A stretch of 64,000 bases of DNA from Halichondria panicea (taxonomy: Eukaryota > Porifera > Demospongiae > Suberitida > Halichondriidae). Location of the stretch: NCBI RefSeq assembly GCF_963675165.1, contig NC_087382.1, forward strand, positions 1,178,001 through 1,242,000, given 5' to 3'. The notes under the pieces were generated by a model. The model searched no databases and was not told where the DNA came from. It was given only the letters and a program-made list of their open reading frames with translations. The position numbers and the translations under genes were made by a program. Positions within the stretch are counted from its first letter, which is position 1, and each line of letters starts with the position of its first letter. Shown one piece after another: positions 32,878 to 42,411 of the stretch.

Positions 32878-33785
32878 CTACTTACTGAAGAGGAAGTCCA
32901 CAATGTCAATATTTTGATTAGCCATTCCTCCGGCTACAATGACTTCTCCACTAGGAAGTACTGAGCATGTGCAGCAGTATCATGCAGTAGGCAGGTCTCC
33001 CACTTTCACCCACCTCCTGGTGTCAGGCTGGTAGAGGCAGATCGATGAACTTGGGTTGTGTCCGTCGTCCCGTCCACCAACGGCTAATAGTGACCTCCCG
33101 ATACTGAGAGAGCTGGGAACACGAGTGGTGTGTTTTGTATCGTCTGCCAGAGAGTGGGTGTGTCCAGGTTGGAAAAGGCCTTTGCAATGAGTTTATTGAG
33201 GTCAACGTGGTGCACTGCCTTGGTTGGCTTCCCAGTATCGTACCCTCCCATTAGGTAGAGGATGTTTCCTATGAGAGTTGACTTCAGTACTGATCGTGGG
33301 TTAGGTAGTGACTGAGCAATGTACCATCTTCTTGACGCCACATCCAAAACCTCCACAGAAAAGGTACGTCCTTTATCATCCCACCCACCTGCTACAATGA
33401 TGTGGTCGTTGAAGGAGACAGCTGTTGAGGAATCACGAGCAATGTTCATTGGTGGGTACGGGTAAGTCCATTCCACTGACTCAAACACTGCAAGCTGATT
33501 TGTTCGTTCGTAGCTTCTTACATCATGTCCTCCCACCAGCACTAGTCGATTGGCGAGTGATGTCATAGCGAAGTGCATGGCAGTGTACTCTGGTAGTTTA
33601 GTCCATTGATCTTGCTCGAGCTTCATCACTATACACGTGTCATGGTCATTGTCTGCACCACTTCCACTAACATACGCCGTGTCACCGATAACAACACTCT
33701 GTACCGAGGTGCCCATCTTGAATGGCATGTCTTTTCCTCTTCTCCATTTCAGAGTGAGTGGACTCAACTCTCTGGGAGGGGGACC
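32878..33785 (-). pseudogene. Gene B: kelch exon with a 1-bp deletion and a nonsense codon
   Basis: Acceptor attattcag, then GPPPRELSPLTLKWRRGKDM and five recognisable kelch blades up to LVFPAL. There agctctctcag has one C fewer than agctcctctcag in genes A and C. Downstream, in the restored frame, PTA is followed by TGA where the others have CGA, a CpG-type transition. The exon is 908 bp; 909 would fit. The last blade and the stop are otherwise preserved. Confidence 0.8.
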
Positions 33786-33879
33786 CTGAATAATGAATGA
33801 GGATAGTGTCTATCAAACTAACAATTATAATAATTGCCCACCAATCTACTAAAATACAAAATAATCAAAGCACTGCAGG

Positions 33880-34424
33880 TGTTGATGCCTCGGTGGAGAT
33901 GCCAAAGCTACATAACATAAAGCTCGCTTAATTTTATACACATGATTAATTTGCTGCCTGATTAATTTGCTGCCTGCAAACTTAAGGAGTGGGTAATGAT
34001 TGACCATGATTGTTGTTAAAAAAACGATCGATGCCAAGTTCAAGTCTAAACTGAATTAATGGCTGCCATCAGCATGCAGAGCCTTAATTGCAGCTCTCTT
34101 CTCACTCTTGCAGCTACCAATAGCTAGCGTTCTAGTGCAGAGCTAACTACTAAATGGAGTAGGCAAAGTAAACAAGTTTGGCTACGAAAAGGCTGCAATG
34201 GCATTCCAAGTAAGCAAAACTAGGCATAACTCGAGAACGAAGCATTATTTTGCAAATCCACGAATTAAAATCCAAGAAAAAATGACTAGAAGCCTATAGA
34301 AACTCTTATATGCACTTCATTGATCCTTGAGCAGCTGTATAGCAGTCTACACAGACAGACAGACACACACACAAACACACTACCGTATACCTCGCTTGTG
34401 CATGCATGCGCACCGAGGCATAGA
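33880..34424 (+). repeat. REP-A, uninterrupted copy
   Basis: From gaaagcactgcaggtgttga with tgcctcggtggag through gtgggtaatgattgaccatg and the acagacagacacacac run to gcgcaccgaggcata. It serves as the empty-site reference for the insertion at 5200-8322. It sits between gene B exons, inside the intron upstream of its kelch exon. Confidence 0.8.
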
Positions 34425-34682
34425 AATGCCCTGTGTGCCTTGCAGGAGGGTATTGTTGGTGGAAATATTGCTAGAACGCAACCGTGAATATTGCAGTGGA
34501 CAAATAGTATAGTACGTTTAGCAAAGCGAGAACAACCAACGTATTCATATCATGGGACACATTCAATCTTATGCACACGTGTTAGCGGCTTAAATGCCAA
34601 TTATGCAATGACCCCACCAACAATAATGCACCCATCATTAATGGTATTCCATCATTAGGAATCGCATTCAGATGCTACGTAC

Positions 34683-34816
34683 TTTCTTGGCTAGTTGAGT
34701 GTCCTTCGACTCTGTCTTTGTTGCCTTATCTGTACGCACTTTCTTGGCTGGTTGAGTCTCCTTTGACTTTCTTGTTCTTGCATCCATTGGGTCCCAGTGT
34801 GTTTTCAGTAAAGCAT
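34683..34816 (-). CDS. Gene B: internally duplicated linker exon
   Basis: After cattcttag it reads ALLKTHWDPMDARTRKSKET then QPAKKVRTDKATKTESKDTQ and LAKK, two copies of the ESKDTQPAKK module in one exon. It enters in phase 1 and leaves in phase 0 (aaa|gtacgt), fitting the kelch exon. The internal aaagtgcgt resembles the donor used in gene A, so the exon likely grew by tandem duplication that swallowed a donor. Confidence 0.65.
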
Positions 34817-35074
34817 CTAAGAATGATTAATTATGTTCAACAGGCTATCAACATTAGCTAAAAGAATACTTTTGTAGCACATAATTGGTAAACTGCATTG
34901 ATGTAAAATATTGTGCTTTGGGAGAAATACAAAAACTGAGACAAATTGCATGGTGCATGCTTACTATAGGGTTTCTTGCAGCAAAAAACCGTGTAGGAGC
35001 TCTTTCTATGGTCCTGGCTATGTCACTGTGGACCACAATAGGATTGGACAAAGCCCCCATCACATCCTGCTTAC

Positions 35075-35146
35075 CCTCTGTCTTCACATCAGTAGGGTTT
35101 ATTGCCTGTAGAGGATCTGCTATTGTGAGACGGTCAGACATATTCT
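35075..35146 (-). CDS. Gene B: truncated Death-exon derivative
   Basis: 72 bp between tctatacag and g|gtaagc, reading NMSDRLTIADPLQAINPTDV then KTEG. It keeps the first ten and last ten residues of the Death-domain exon (compare MSDCLTLAYL and NRTDVISEG in gene A), with the whole helical core removed. Downstream intronic sequence (gtgatgggggctttgtccaa) still carries a Death-domain tail, so the deletion was accompanied by local rearrangement. Confidence 0.65.
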
Positions 35147-35217
35147 CTGTATAGAATAAAGAGCAGCGATAAATTGTAAGCTTATGCATATAGATGTATA
35201 TATAGGTGTACATTATA

Positions 35218-35536
35218 GACACTAGTTGATAAGATCTACATGGGAAGTACATGGGAAAAGTGCCTCAGAGCAGGTATACTATGGGACTTAGTATACCTGC
35301 AACTTACTTATAGTATACCTAGTATTCTGTTGTCAAGTAATTGTATTGTAGTCAAGCCTCGAGGGCAAGGTTTGCGTATACGCACTAGTATCTAAATGAG
35401 TTAGACACTATTTTGTCGATGTCCATGTGATTTTAAATTAGAAGCCCTCAGCCACTTTAGTACCCTTGCTACGCTTGGGATACTAAATCAGTGCCTTTGG
35501 GCTTCTAAATCCCATAGACACCTCCAAAACAGTGTA
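35218..35536 (+). repeat. Dispersed repeat REP-B, copy 2
   Basis: Nearly identical to 8867-9178. It is followed directly by another hairpin (35560-35640, ttatagtgtcccatatcacg mirrored by gatgagggacactataacc). Confidence 0.75.
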
Positions 35537-36321
35537 AGTTATAGATAGTACATGGGCATGAGGTATCTATGTGTTATAGTGTCCCATATCACGAGGGCTT
35601 GCCCGAGGGATGAGGGACACTATAACCATAGATATCGAATGCACATGTGCTAACTGATTTAGATCCCACTTTTCATTGGCTGCCTCAGGCAAGAAGTGTA
35701 TCTATAAAAGCAGCAAGCATTAGCAACAGCTTTATTTTTGAAAATGTCCTGTTCTGACAAGCTATAGTCTAGATGATTTCTGCTAAAAAAACCTTTGCAT
35801 TGGCCTTGCTTCAACATTGGAATGGACAAACACTAGTGACTCCACCTTGTGCAGGAAGCGCTCCGCTAGAAATGAGCCCAGCCTCCTCTTTCTCTGCACT
35901 CAAGCCCCACCCCAGCTCAAGCTTCTCAGTAAACTGTTCTGATATGTACGGCTAGCTAGCAAGGATCTATAGGAACAGCTTGCAGCAATGCTACAGTGCA
36001 CTATCGTTCCCAAAAAGACAAAGGAGTCTACTGCAATTTGAAACATGGCTGCAGGATAGAAACAGAAGTCAGGAGGACGAAGTTGACAAATCAGCTACAA
36101 GTTGAAGACATGCTTTCATGCTTGTGACAATGGACCCAGAACTGTTAAAATCATTGGCTCTTAGTGTTCCTCGTAGAGACAAGAAAAGATACTGGTGAAC
36201 CCTACCATCAACCCATCAAACGCTATAGAAACTGGTAGTGAAAAAACTGAACAGCCATAGCTAATTATCATGCAGCTACAGGTTTATTATCATTTCTGTA
36301 CATTCAAAAATTATACATGTA

Positions 36322-36707
36322 CAGTGGCGGATCCAGAGGGGGTTCTTTGGATTCAATTGAACCCCCCTTTGAGAAAGAAGTGAGTGGGAGGCTCAAGCAA
36401 CTAGTTAGCAAGTTGTTCCTTTCTTACTAGCTTTCACATGCACTTTTCACTTACCTTTAGTCTTTGTTAGTCCTGCGAAGCTTTATCTGTGCAGTTTCAG
36501 TGACTATGAAGGCTAAAAACTCTCCAGCGTAGTGCATGCAGACTGGTTATGAAAAGTGATGACCTTTTTTTAGGAAAAAATTCGGTGTGTTAATGCGCAT
36601 GCTTACTGTTTCAAAGAAGTGACGACCTTTTTTTAGGTAAATTTAACAGTCCTTGACCCGCTCAGAGCCCTGGAACCCCCCTTTCAAGAATCCTAGATCC
36701 GCCACTG
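36322..36707. mobile_element. hAT-like MITE, 5-bp TSD
   Basis: cagtggcggatccaga and the right end ctagatccgccactg form the terminal repeats, with gaaccccc-type words near each end. The flanks are atgta at 36317-36321 and 36708-36712. It belongs to the same family as 43465-43691 and resembles the ends of 5200-8322. Confidence 0.75.
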
Positions 36708-36839
36708 ATGTACTTTATACCCTCAAGCTTATAATTCCCTGGGAAACTATGAGATTATGGCTCATAATTCCCTGCTAAACACACACAAGTGGGATCTAAC
36801 TATTATATAGACTATAGCTAAGTGCTATTTTTCCCTCAC

Positions 36840-36916
36840 TAAAGATAGAAGTGTCCTCCATTTGAGGGAAGGTGGTCCTACTTGTATCTTTAGACATCTC
36901 TTCTGGTTTGCGTTTG
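36840..36916 (-). CDS. Gene B: linker exon (second copy)
   Basis: 77 bp, phase 2 in and 1 out. It reads KRKPEEMSKDTSRTTFPQME then DTSIF, a diverged copy of the exon at 38598-38519 (KLKLEERSKDTSATTVTQIK). Confidence 0.6.
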
Positions 36917-37779
36917 CTGCACAAGATTTACAAATCATAAGTATAGACGACAATTTGTCCGAGATCAAAGGAAAAACTGTGCCAATATCTGCCATATGGC
37001 ACCGTTCAGATGGTGAACTGTGCCAGTATCCAGATATTGGTATAACGGTGGTACAGTATGGCTGAAGTTACCCAAAGCCTACCCATGCACATACCCAATA
37101 ACTTGAAACGGTTCCTATCACAAGGTTGGAGTTATTTGTGGAACGGTAGGCATAAGTATATTCATGACATCCGGTAATTAAGCGAGACCAGAAAATTATA
37201 ATTTATGCAACAAAATTAATTAGTTGTTACACAGCACTCATGCGCATGTGGGATATAATTATTGGCTCAGTAGTGCCGTTTGCCCTCGAGACCGCAGTGG
37301 CACTCGTGCGTGTTAACTATTATAACGAGTGTTGCAAGGGCTAATGCCTCTCGCCATGTTTTTGCTTTCGCTCAAAAGTATTAGAGTGTTTAATATAGAA
37401 GAGGCAAATAATTTGCAATGTGCTTTGATTGTTTCACAAGAAAGGGGTGTCCACAGTTAATAGTGCATACTGATCATCTTAAATGGCCTGTATAGCCAAA
37501 CAGTGGGAGCAAACCGTTGTCAAAGGCATAGTAAGTAGTCTGTGAGATAAGTATTAAAGACAGAATTCAATCACAGAAAGTAGTATCTATAACAAGCAGT
37601 CTAAAAAGAGTTTAATCACAGAATTCAATCACAGAAAGTATAGTACTTACATACCATGTACCAGGACCTCAACAAAGAAGAAAATTGCATGATTCTGCCA
37701 TGCGCCAGGATCTGAGGTTTAAAATGGATTCTTACACGTGGAATTCTTACTCTTGAGCGCGCATACGCATTACATCCAG

Positions 37780-38216
37780 GAATAAGGGGTGTGTCTGCAA
37801 GTTCACAACAATTAATAATGGCTACTAAAATGGCTAGCTATAGCTTCTTTAGCAGCTCTTTCTGCATGACTCTTGTAGCTAACAAACAGCTAGTGCTTTA
37901 GTGCAAGGCTAACTCATAAGATGAATAGAAAGTTTGTGCGAACAGATGATGCTATGAAACCTTCTGAAGAGACTGCAACAGCCTTCAATGTGAGTCAAAC
38001 TAGCCATAACTCGAGAAAGAAGCTTTAGTTTGCTAATCCACGAATCAAAATCCAAGAGAACGTGGCTAGAAGCCTATAGAAGCTGTTAGTTTTCGTCGCA
38101 TTTCAACCGTTGAGCAGTTACAGCTGGAACAGACACACAGACAGACCCACAGACAGGCACATACACACACACAGTCAGCTTTACCGTATCCCTCGTGCGG
38201 CTACGCCTCGAGGCAT
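37780..38216 (+). repeat. REP-A-related repeat
   Basis: Shares aactcgagaaagaagcttta, ctaatccacgaatcaaaatc and the acacagacagac run with REP-A. It ends cctcgtgcggctacgcctcg then aggcata instead of caccgaggcata, so it is a sister subfamily. Confidence 0.6.
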
Positions 38217-38237
38217 AATTATGCCAACCTAACTTAC

Positions 38238-38403
38238 TGTTCCTGCAGCAATTTCTCCACCTCATTTGTACTCCCACTGGGATTGCTTGGTGGAAACCAA
38301 AGCTTTGCCTTCTTGGTAGGTGGTGCTGATAATGTGGTGGTGTCACCTGTAGACTGTAGAGGATTTCCTAAATCTGCTATGGTGAGAGTGTCAGAAATCT
38401 TCT
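38238..38403 (-). CDS. Gene B: short MSD-type exon with a Pro/Lys-rich tail
   Basis: 166 bp, phase 1 in and 2 out. Starts EKISDTLTIADLGNPLQSTG, a Death-exon start without the domain, and continues TTTLSAPPTKKAKLWFPPSN and EVEKLLQEQ. PPTKKAK could be a nuclear-localisation-like basic patch. The last residues repeat the end of the preceding long exon (EVDTFLREQ), so this exon is a partial duplicate fused to a Death-exon start. Confidence 0.6.
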
Positions 38404-38518
38404 CTGTATAGAATAAAGAGCAGCGATATACAAAAAAACTTGTGCATAATTATAATTATAGTAGATGTATGTGCACAATAGACAAAGTGCTGGTTTGCCC
38501 TCACTGCCAAACATTCAC

Positions 38519-38598
38519 CTTTAGTGTCCTTTATTTGAGTGACGGTGGTCGCACTTGTGTCCTTAGACCTCTCCTCTAGTTTGAGTTTGCTCAGATCC
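38519..38598 (-). CDS. Gene B: linker exon (first copy)
   Basis: 80 bp, phase 2 in (completing the Gln codon split by the previous intron) and phase 1 out. Reads DLSKLKLEERSKDTSATTVT then QIKDTK. Charged, probably unstructured. Confidence 0.6.
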
Positions 38599-39272
38599 CT
38601 AAACAAGATTTACTATACTTACTTTGGCTACATAACAATCATAACAAGGTGTTCAGTGGAGCATCACCCCACCCCGTATGTTGAACTTCGGCAGAACGGA
38701 TACAATAACGTTTACCTTAATATTATGGGGAATGATGATGAATCGGAAATGATTGTGAATCTATGAACGGAAAACAATGTTTTTTGTCGCCTTTGAAAAT
38801 TGCCAACAAGTTTCAACTATGCAGCCTTATAAATTTTCAACCATGCACGGTCTCATTAGCAGTTATAAGTTAAGCAGTCATGAAAGTTTCTAACAGCTCA
38901 ATCTGTGTCCACACACACACACACACAAACACCAATCACTGTAATTATGCGCACACACGGGGTAATAATTATACACATACTTCATTGAATTCATGCACCT
39001 CATTCATTTATGTAGTGCATAGGAGACAGGAGTAATGGACATCATAATTATAATAGCTAAATACAATCTAAAATATACGTACTACCAGTTTCTATTATAA
39101 ACGGGAAGTAATTTTAACGTTTTCAGATTTTTCTCCGTTTTATTAGGGTACTAATTTTGGCGGATTTGTATAGCAAATTCATTAGCACAATAATTGTCAA
39201 AAGATGCATGTTTTGTGGAAAAGTTTGTAGTCAGAAATTACACAGATGAAAAAAGGGCTAGCTTGCTTAGCA

Positions 39273-39503
39273 TACCGTATAGCGCGAAATTTTCGAGGCA
39301 CTTATATTTTGTGGATTGGCCTCTAAAAGCATTAAGCATTTTCGTTGCACAATGTTCACGGAATGACTGCTTACCGGAAGCCACGCCTTTAAATCTTTGC
39401 ACGTTTTAGCAGGTAATTCAATTTTCGTGGACTTAATTTTCGTGATTGCTACCCACGAAATCCGCGAAAATTAAGCCCCTCGAAAATTTCGTGCTATACG
39501 GTA
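39273..39503. mobile_element. MITE (TACCGTATAGCGCGAAATTT ends)
   Basis: taccgtatagcgcgaaattt is inverted as aaatttcgtgctatacggta. Internal pairs such as ttttcgtggac and cgcgaaaattaa are as in 11694-11883. It lies in the intron after the long gene B exon. Confidence 0.8.
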
Positions 39504-39656
39504 CTCAAAAGTAAATGTTCAATAGAAAAAAGAAGTATTTTTTCAAAATGCGTTTTATTGTTAGCGCGGACTTTATTTAGCGTTAATCACTAAAATTCGC
39601 TAAAATTAGTACCTAATAGTAACATTAAGGTATATAGGGCCCTTTCAAGAACTTAC

Positions 39657-40778
39657 TGTTCTCGCAGAAATGTATCCACCTCATCCGTACTTTCACAGGT
39701 GAGAACCCCTATCGCACTGAGAGCTGCCTCTACAGTAGGGGACACTGGATAGATACGCTTGGCAACAGCTACAGTGATGAGAAAGTGGAGCTCCAAGCAG
39801 CCTTGTTTGACTGAATGAAGTTGTAGCGCTGCTTTTTGTAGACCAAGTGCTTCAGCGATTCTTCGTGTCAGCCTTTTTACACACTCGAGTGTGGCTACTC
39901 GCTCAGTGCATTTGAGAACAAATACTTTGGCCGTTTTGATACGAGATTTTGAAGAGAAAGCTTCGGCCGGAACTTCAAACACATTTCGCTGGCAGAACTG
40001 ATCAAGTGCAGAACAATACTCACGCAGTTGTGTTTGGTCGTCTGGTGATCCCAGCAGCTCGATGAGGTACTGCACTATCTCATAATTGAAGAAGGAGATG
40101 TAGTCACGTAGAGTCATGAAGACTTCGGGCAAATTTTTGGCATTTTTGATTTCTTGCTTATCTTGTGGATCTGGTACTTTGACTCCAATCCCGTCGTTGA
40201 AAGCATCGAGGCTGAGAACGGAATCTTTAATCCTTTCCAAAGGGATCCGTTGGTTTTCAAATGACTCTTGTATAATTAGAGTAAAAGCAGTGAAACTAAT
40301 TATCATTTTCCTTGTATCACGTATGAGCCGATCCTCCAATTCAATTCTATCATCCTCATCAAGGCTAGAAGTGTCGAGGTGTGGGAAGCTGAAGGATGTC
40401 GGAGCCTCTGGTGGAGGTTGCTGGTGTGGGGGTGGAGAGAGTTGTAGCTGTTCAACACGGCTGGTCGCAGTCTTGTGACGCTCGTAACTATTGTGTAGTT
40501 TCTTGACAACATCGTCAGTAGAAGGGCCAGCGATGGCCTCGATAAAGCCATGGAATACACTGGGATTTACCTCAATCCGATGGATGACGGCATCTAAAAT
40601 CTTTCGAGATTTATCAGAGTCTAGAGAATTCAAGAACTTCATCTGGTATGTAGCCATTGGAGAAAAGGCTATCAGCGTATGCAGCAGGTTGAGCTTTGAA
40701 TGTGGACACCAATGCTTCAAAGTTATCTTGAAAGGACAGATACTCCGGAGAATGGTCGGGGGTTGCTTGAGTGGCCAT
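39657..40778 (-). pseudogene. Gene B: CARD-like plus conserved sponge-type domain exon, 17-bp deletion
   Basis: Begins MATQATPDHSPEYLSFQDNF. After FSRL the frame is lost because 17 bp present in the gene D copy are missing. In the other frame it continues SDKSRKILDAVIHRIEVNPS and a Pro-rich tail, then about 230 residues including LRDYISFFNYEIVQYLIELL, KVFVLKCTERVATLECVKRL and LQLHSVKQGCLELHFLITVA. From memory, this last domain accompanies death-fold and NACHT-type proteins in sponges and cnidarians. Function unknown. A shorter protein starting downstream of the deletion remains possible, since that frame is open for over 340 codons. Confidence 0.7.
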
Positions 40779-40879
40779 TGACAGATAACCTGTGAGTGAA
40801 CATGGGTATTTCATTGGCACATTCATAGCATGTATATAGAATCCTGTGTTTCTATATTAAAAAGGTTTATTGTTGAAAG

Positions 40880-41090
40880 CTTTAACTGAGGCTCTTGAAT
40901 TGAGATTTATTCAGTGCAACTTTGAGATGGCCATTCACTCACCTTGGTGGCCCTAGCTCTAAGTAGATAGAGGAAGTGAAGGACCCACAAAACCACTGAT
41001 AATTTGCCCTCAATATACAATGTACATTTATTATCTTCCCTACATCTACACACACTGTAGGTTTGTGAGCATGCCCAATAATTTACATTA
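40880..41090 (-). promoter_or_regulatory. Conserved upstream block of gene B
   Basis: Shares caccttggtggc, gaagtgaaggacccacaaaa and gtgagcatgccc with the gene D upstream block at 26095-26290, in the same order and spacing relative to the CARD ATG. A minus-strand donor (caag|gtgagtg) suggests a non-coding first exon. Confidence 0.5.
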
Positions 41091-41109
41091 AACCTTAAAA
41101 CCGTATACA

Positions 41110-41235
41110 TGCCGTTGTAACGGATTGGAGTTATGCTCTCGATCGATTGTCTGCTTTCTTGTTTCTATGCTTTTTGGTGCTTCCCCCCCAGCCAATCCTA
41201 CACATTGCAAATGTTTTTGTGAGGTGAGTCTTGTT
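41110..41235 (-). pseudogene. Diverged copy of the basic-tail exon-like segment
   Basis: Matches the arms at 16478/17032: taacggattggagttatgct, ctgctttcttg and cacattgcaaatgttttt. On the minus strand it reads QKHLQCVGLAGGEAPKSIET with indels relative to those copies, so its frame is not conserved. Confidence 0.6.
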
Positions 41236-42411
41236 TCCATGCTTTTTTTGGTAAGATTGTCGAATACCGTATAGCAGGTATATTTCGAGGGTATAAATGT
41301 TCGCGGTTTTCGCGGATTGAGCCTGTACCGCGAAAATTTATGAATAGTAGGCGTGTTCAGTATTATTGACCACACCTATCGACAGTAAGAGGAAAGAAAA
41401 AAGGAATCAAGAGACAAGAACGCCGGTATAGCCCAGTGGCCTGCACAGCAAACGTTTTGCTAGAGGTGGAGGACATAGTGCCTCACCGATCCTATTATTT
41501 TTTATACAGGCTAGGCCTGGATTCGAGGCTAACGATGTGGAGGTACAGCTGCATGTTGACGTGCGCATGCGGCAAAAGGCTGGAACTCATTTCTTTAATG
41601 CAAAAATGTTCATCACGATAAGTATAAAGTTTGTAAAGTGTGTACTATATTGTAGCTTTATGCAGCTTTGATACCTCCACCGAGGCATCAACATCCGTGG
41701 TGCTTTCATTCTATTACCAAACATATCTCTATAATTATAGCACATGTACGTGACGCATAATATATACTCACAGACTACACAAATCAAACGAAACCCTCCA
41801 GTGTAAGTCTTAGCCATTACACAAGTACAAATAAAATACTATGTGAGCCTACAAATTAAAGGCATGTATACTGACAACAAGAGCAAAAGCAGCACTGCAC
41901 CTCCAATATATAATAATCTATGGCCTGGCCGCCATGCACATGAACCTCGACTACTATAAAAAAGCTCTGGTATGCTATATATCAACAACAACACATGCAT
42001 GAAAATCAGTAATCCGATTCGGCGTGGATTAAAGGCTAGCAGCATGGATACATTCAGGACCAGTGGGCTTAGGCTCATGTAAAGTGTATCTAGAAAGTGA
42101 GAGAAAGCAGTGATGTCATTGTAATGATGTCATGACTTTTGGGGGGGGGGCGTGAAAGCTCTCCATCTCGGGGCTAAGAAAAATTACAATGTACAAAAGA
42201 AGGAAGTGGTTAAGTGATGATAATTATGTTTTAATACTGTAGCAGTCAAAAGTTGGGGATGGGGAAATATCATTTTGTTGATTCCTTTAACTTTTCCATG
42301 AGTTATAGCTATAACAAACAATTTGTTTCTATCTAAATAATCACAGTGTCAATGATTGTTCATGCAGTCTGTCCAACCATAGATACTAGTTCTCTAGTAT
42401 CTATGGTCCAA

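Larger units (their letters stand above)
32878..40778 (-). pseudogene. Gene B: CARD-like / conserved-domain / linker / kelch protein, broken
   Basis: Exons traced by splice sites: 40778-39657, 38598-38519, 38403-38238, 36916-36840, 35146-35075, 34816-34683, 33785-32878. Phases match at each of the six junctions (2, 1, 2, 1, 1, 0), which is strong evidence that these are one gene. Exons two and four, and three and five, are duplicated modules. Three lesions are visible: 17 bp lost in the CARD-like part, 1 bp lost in the kelch exon, and CGA to TGA in the kelch exon. Restoring 17 bp makes the first exon length fit its phase, so the deletion is real relative to the gene D copy. No kinase exon is present. 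Confidence 0.7.

Noticed and set aside
41424-41535. tRNA-like start (tagcccagtggc) and a B-box-like ggattcgaggct
   Set aside because: The spacing and arms do not fold into a cloverleaf, and the gattcgaggct part belongs to the Mutator-like TIR family; a tRNA-derived SINE is possible but unsupported.
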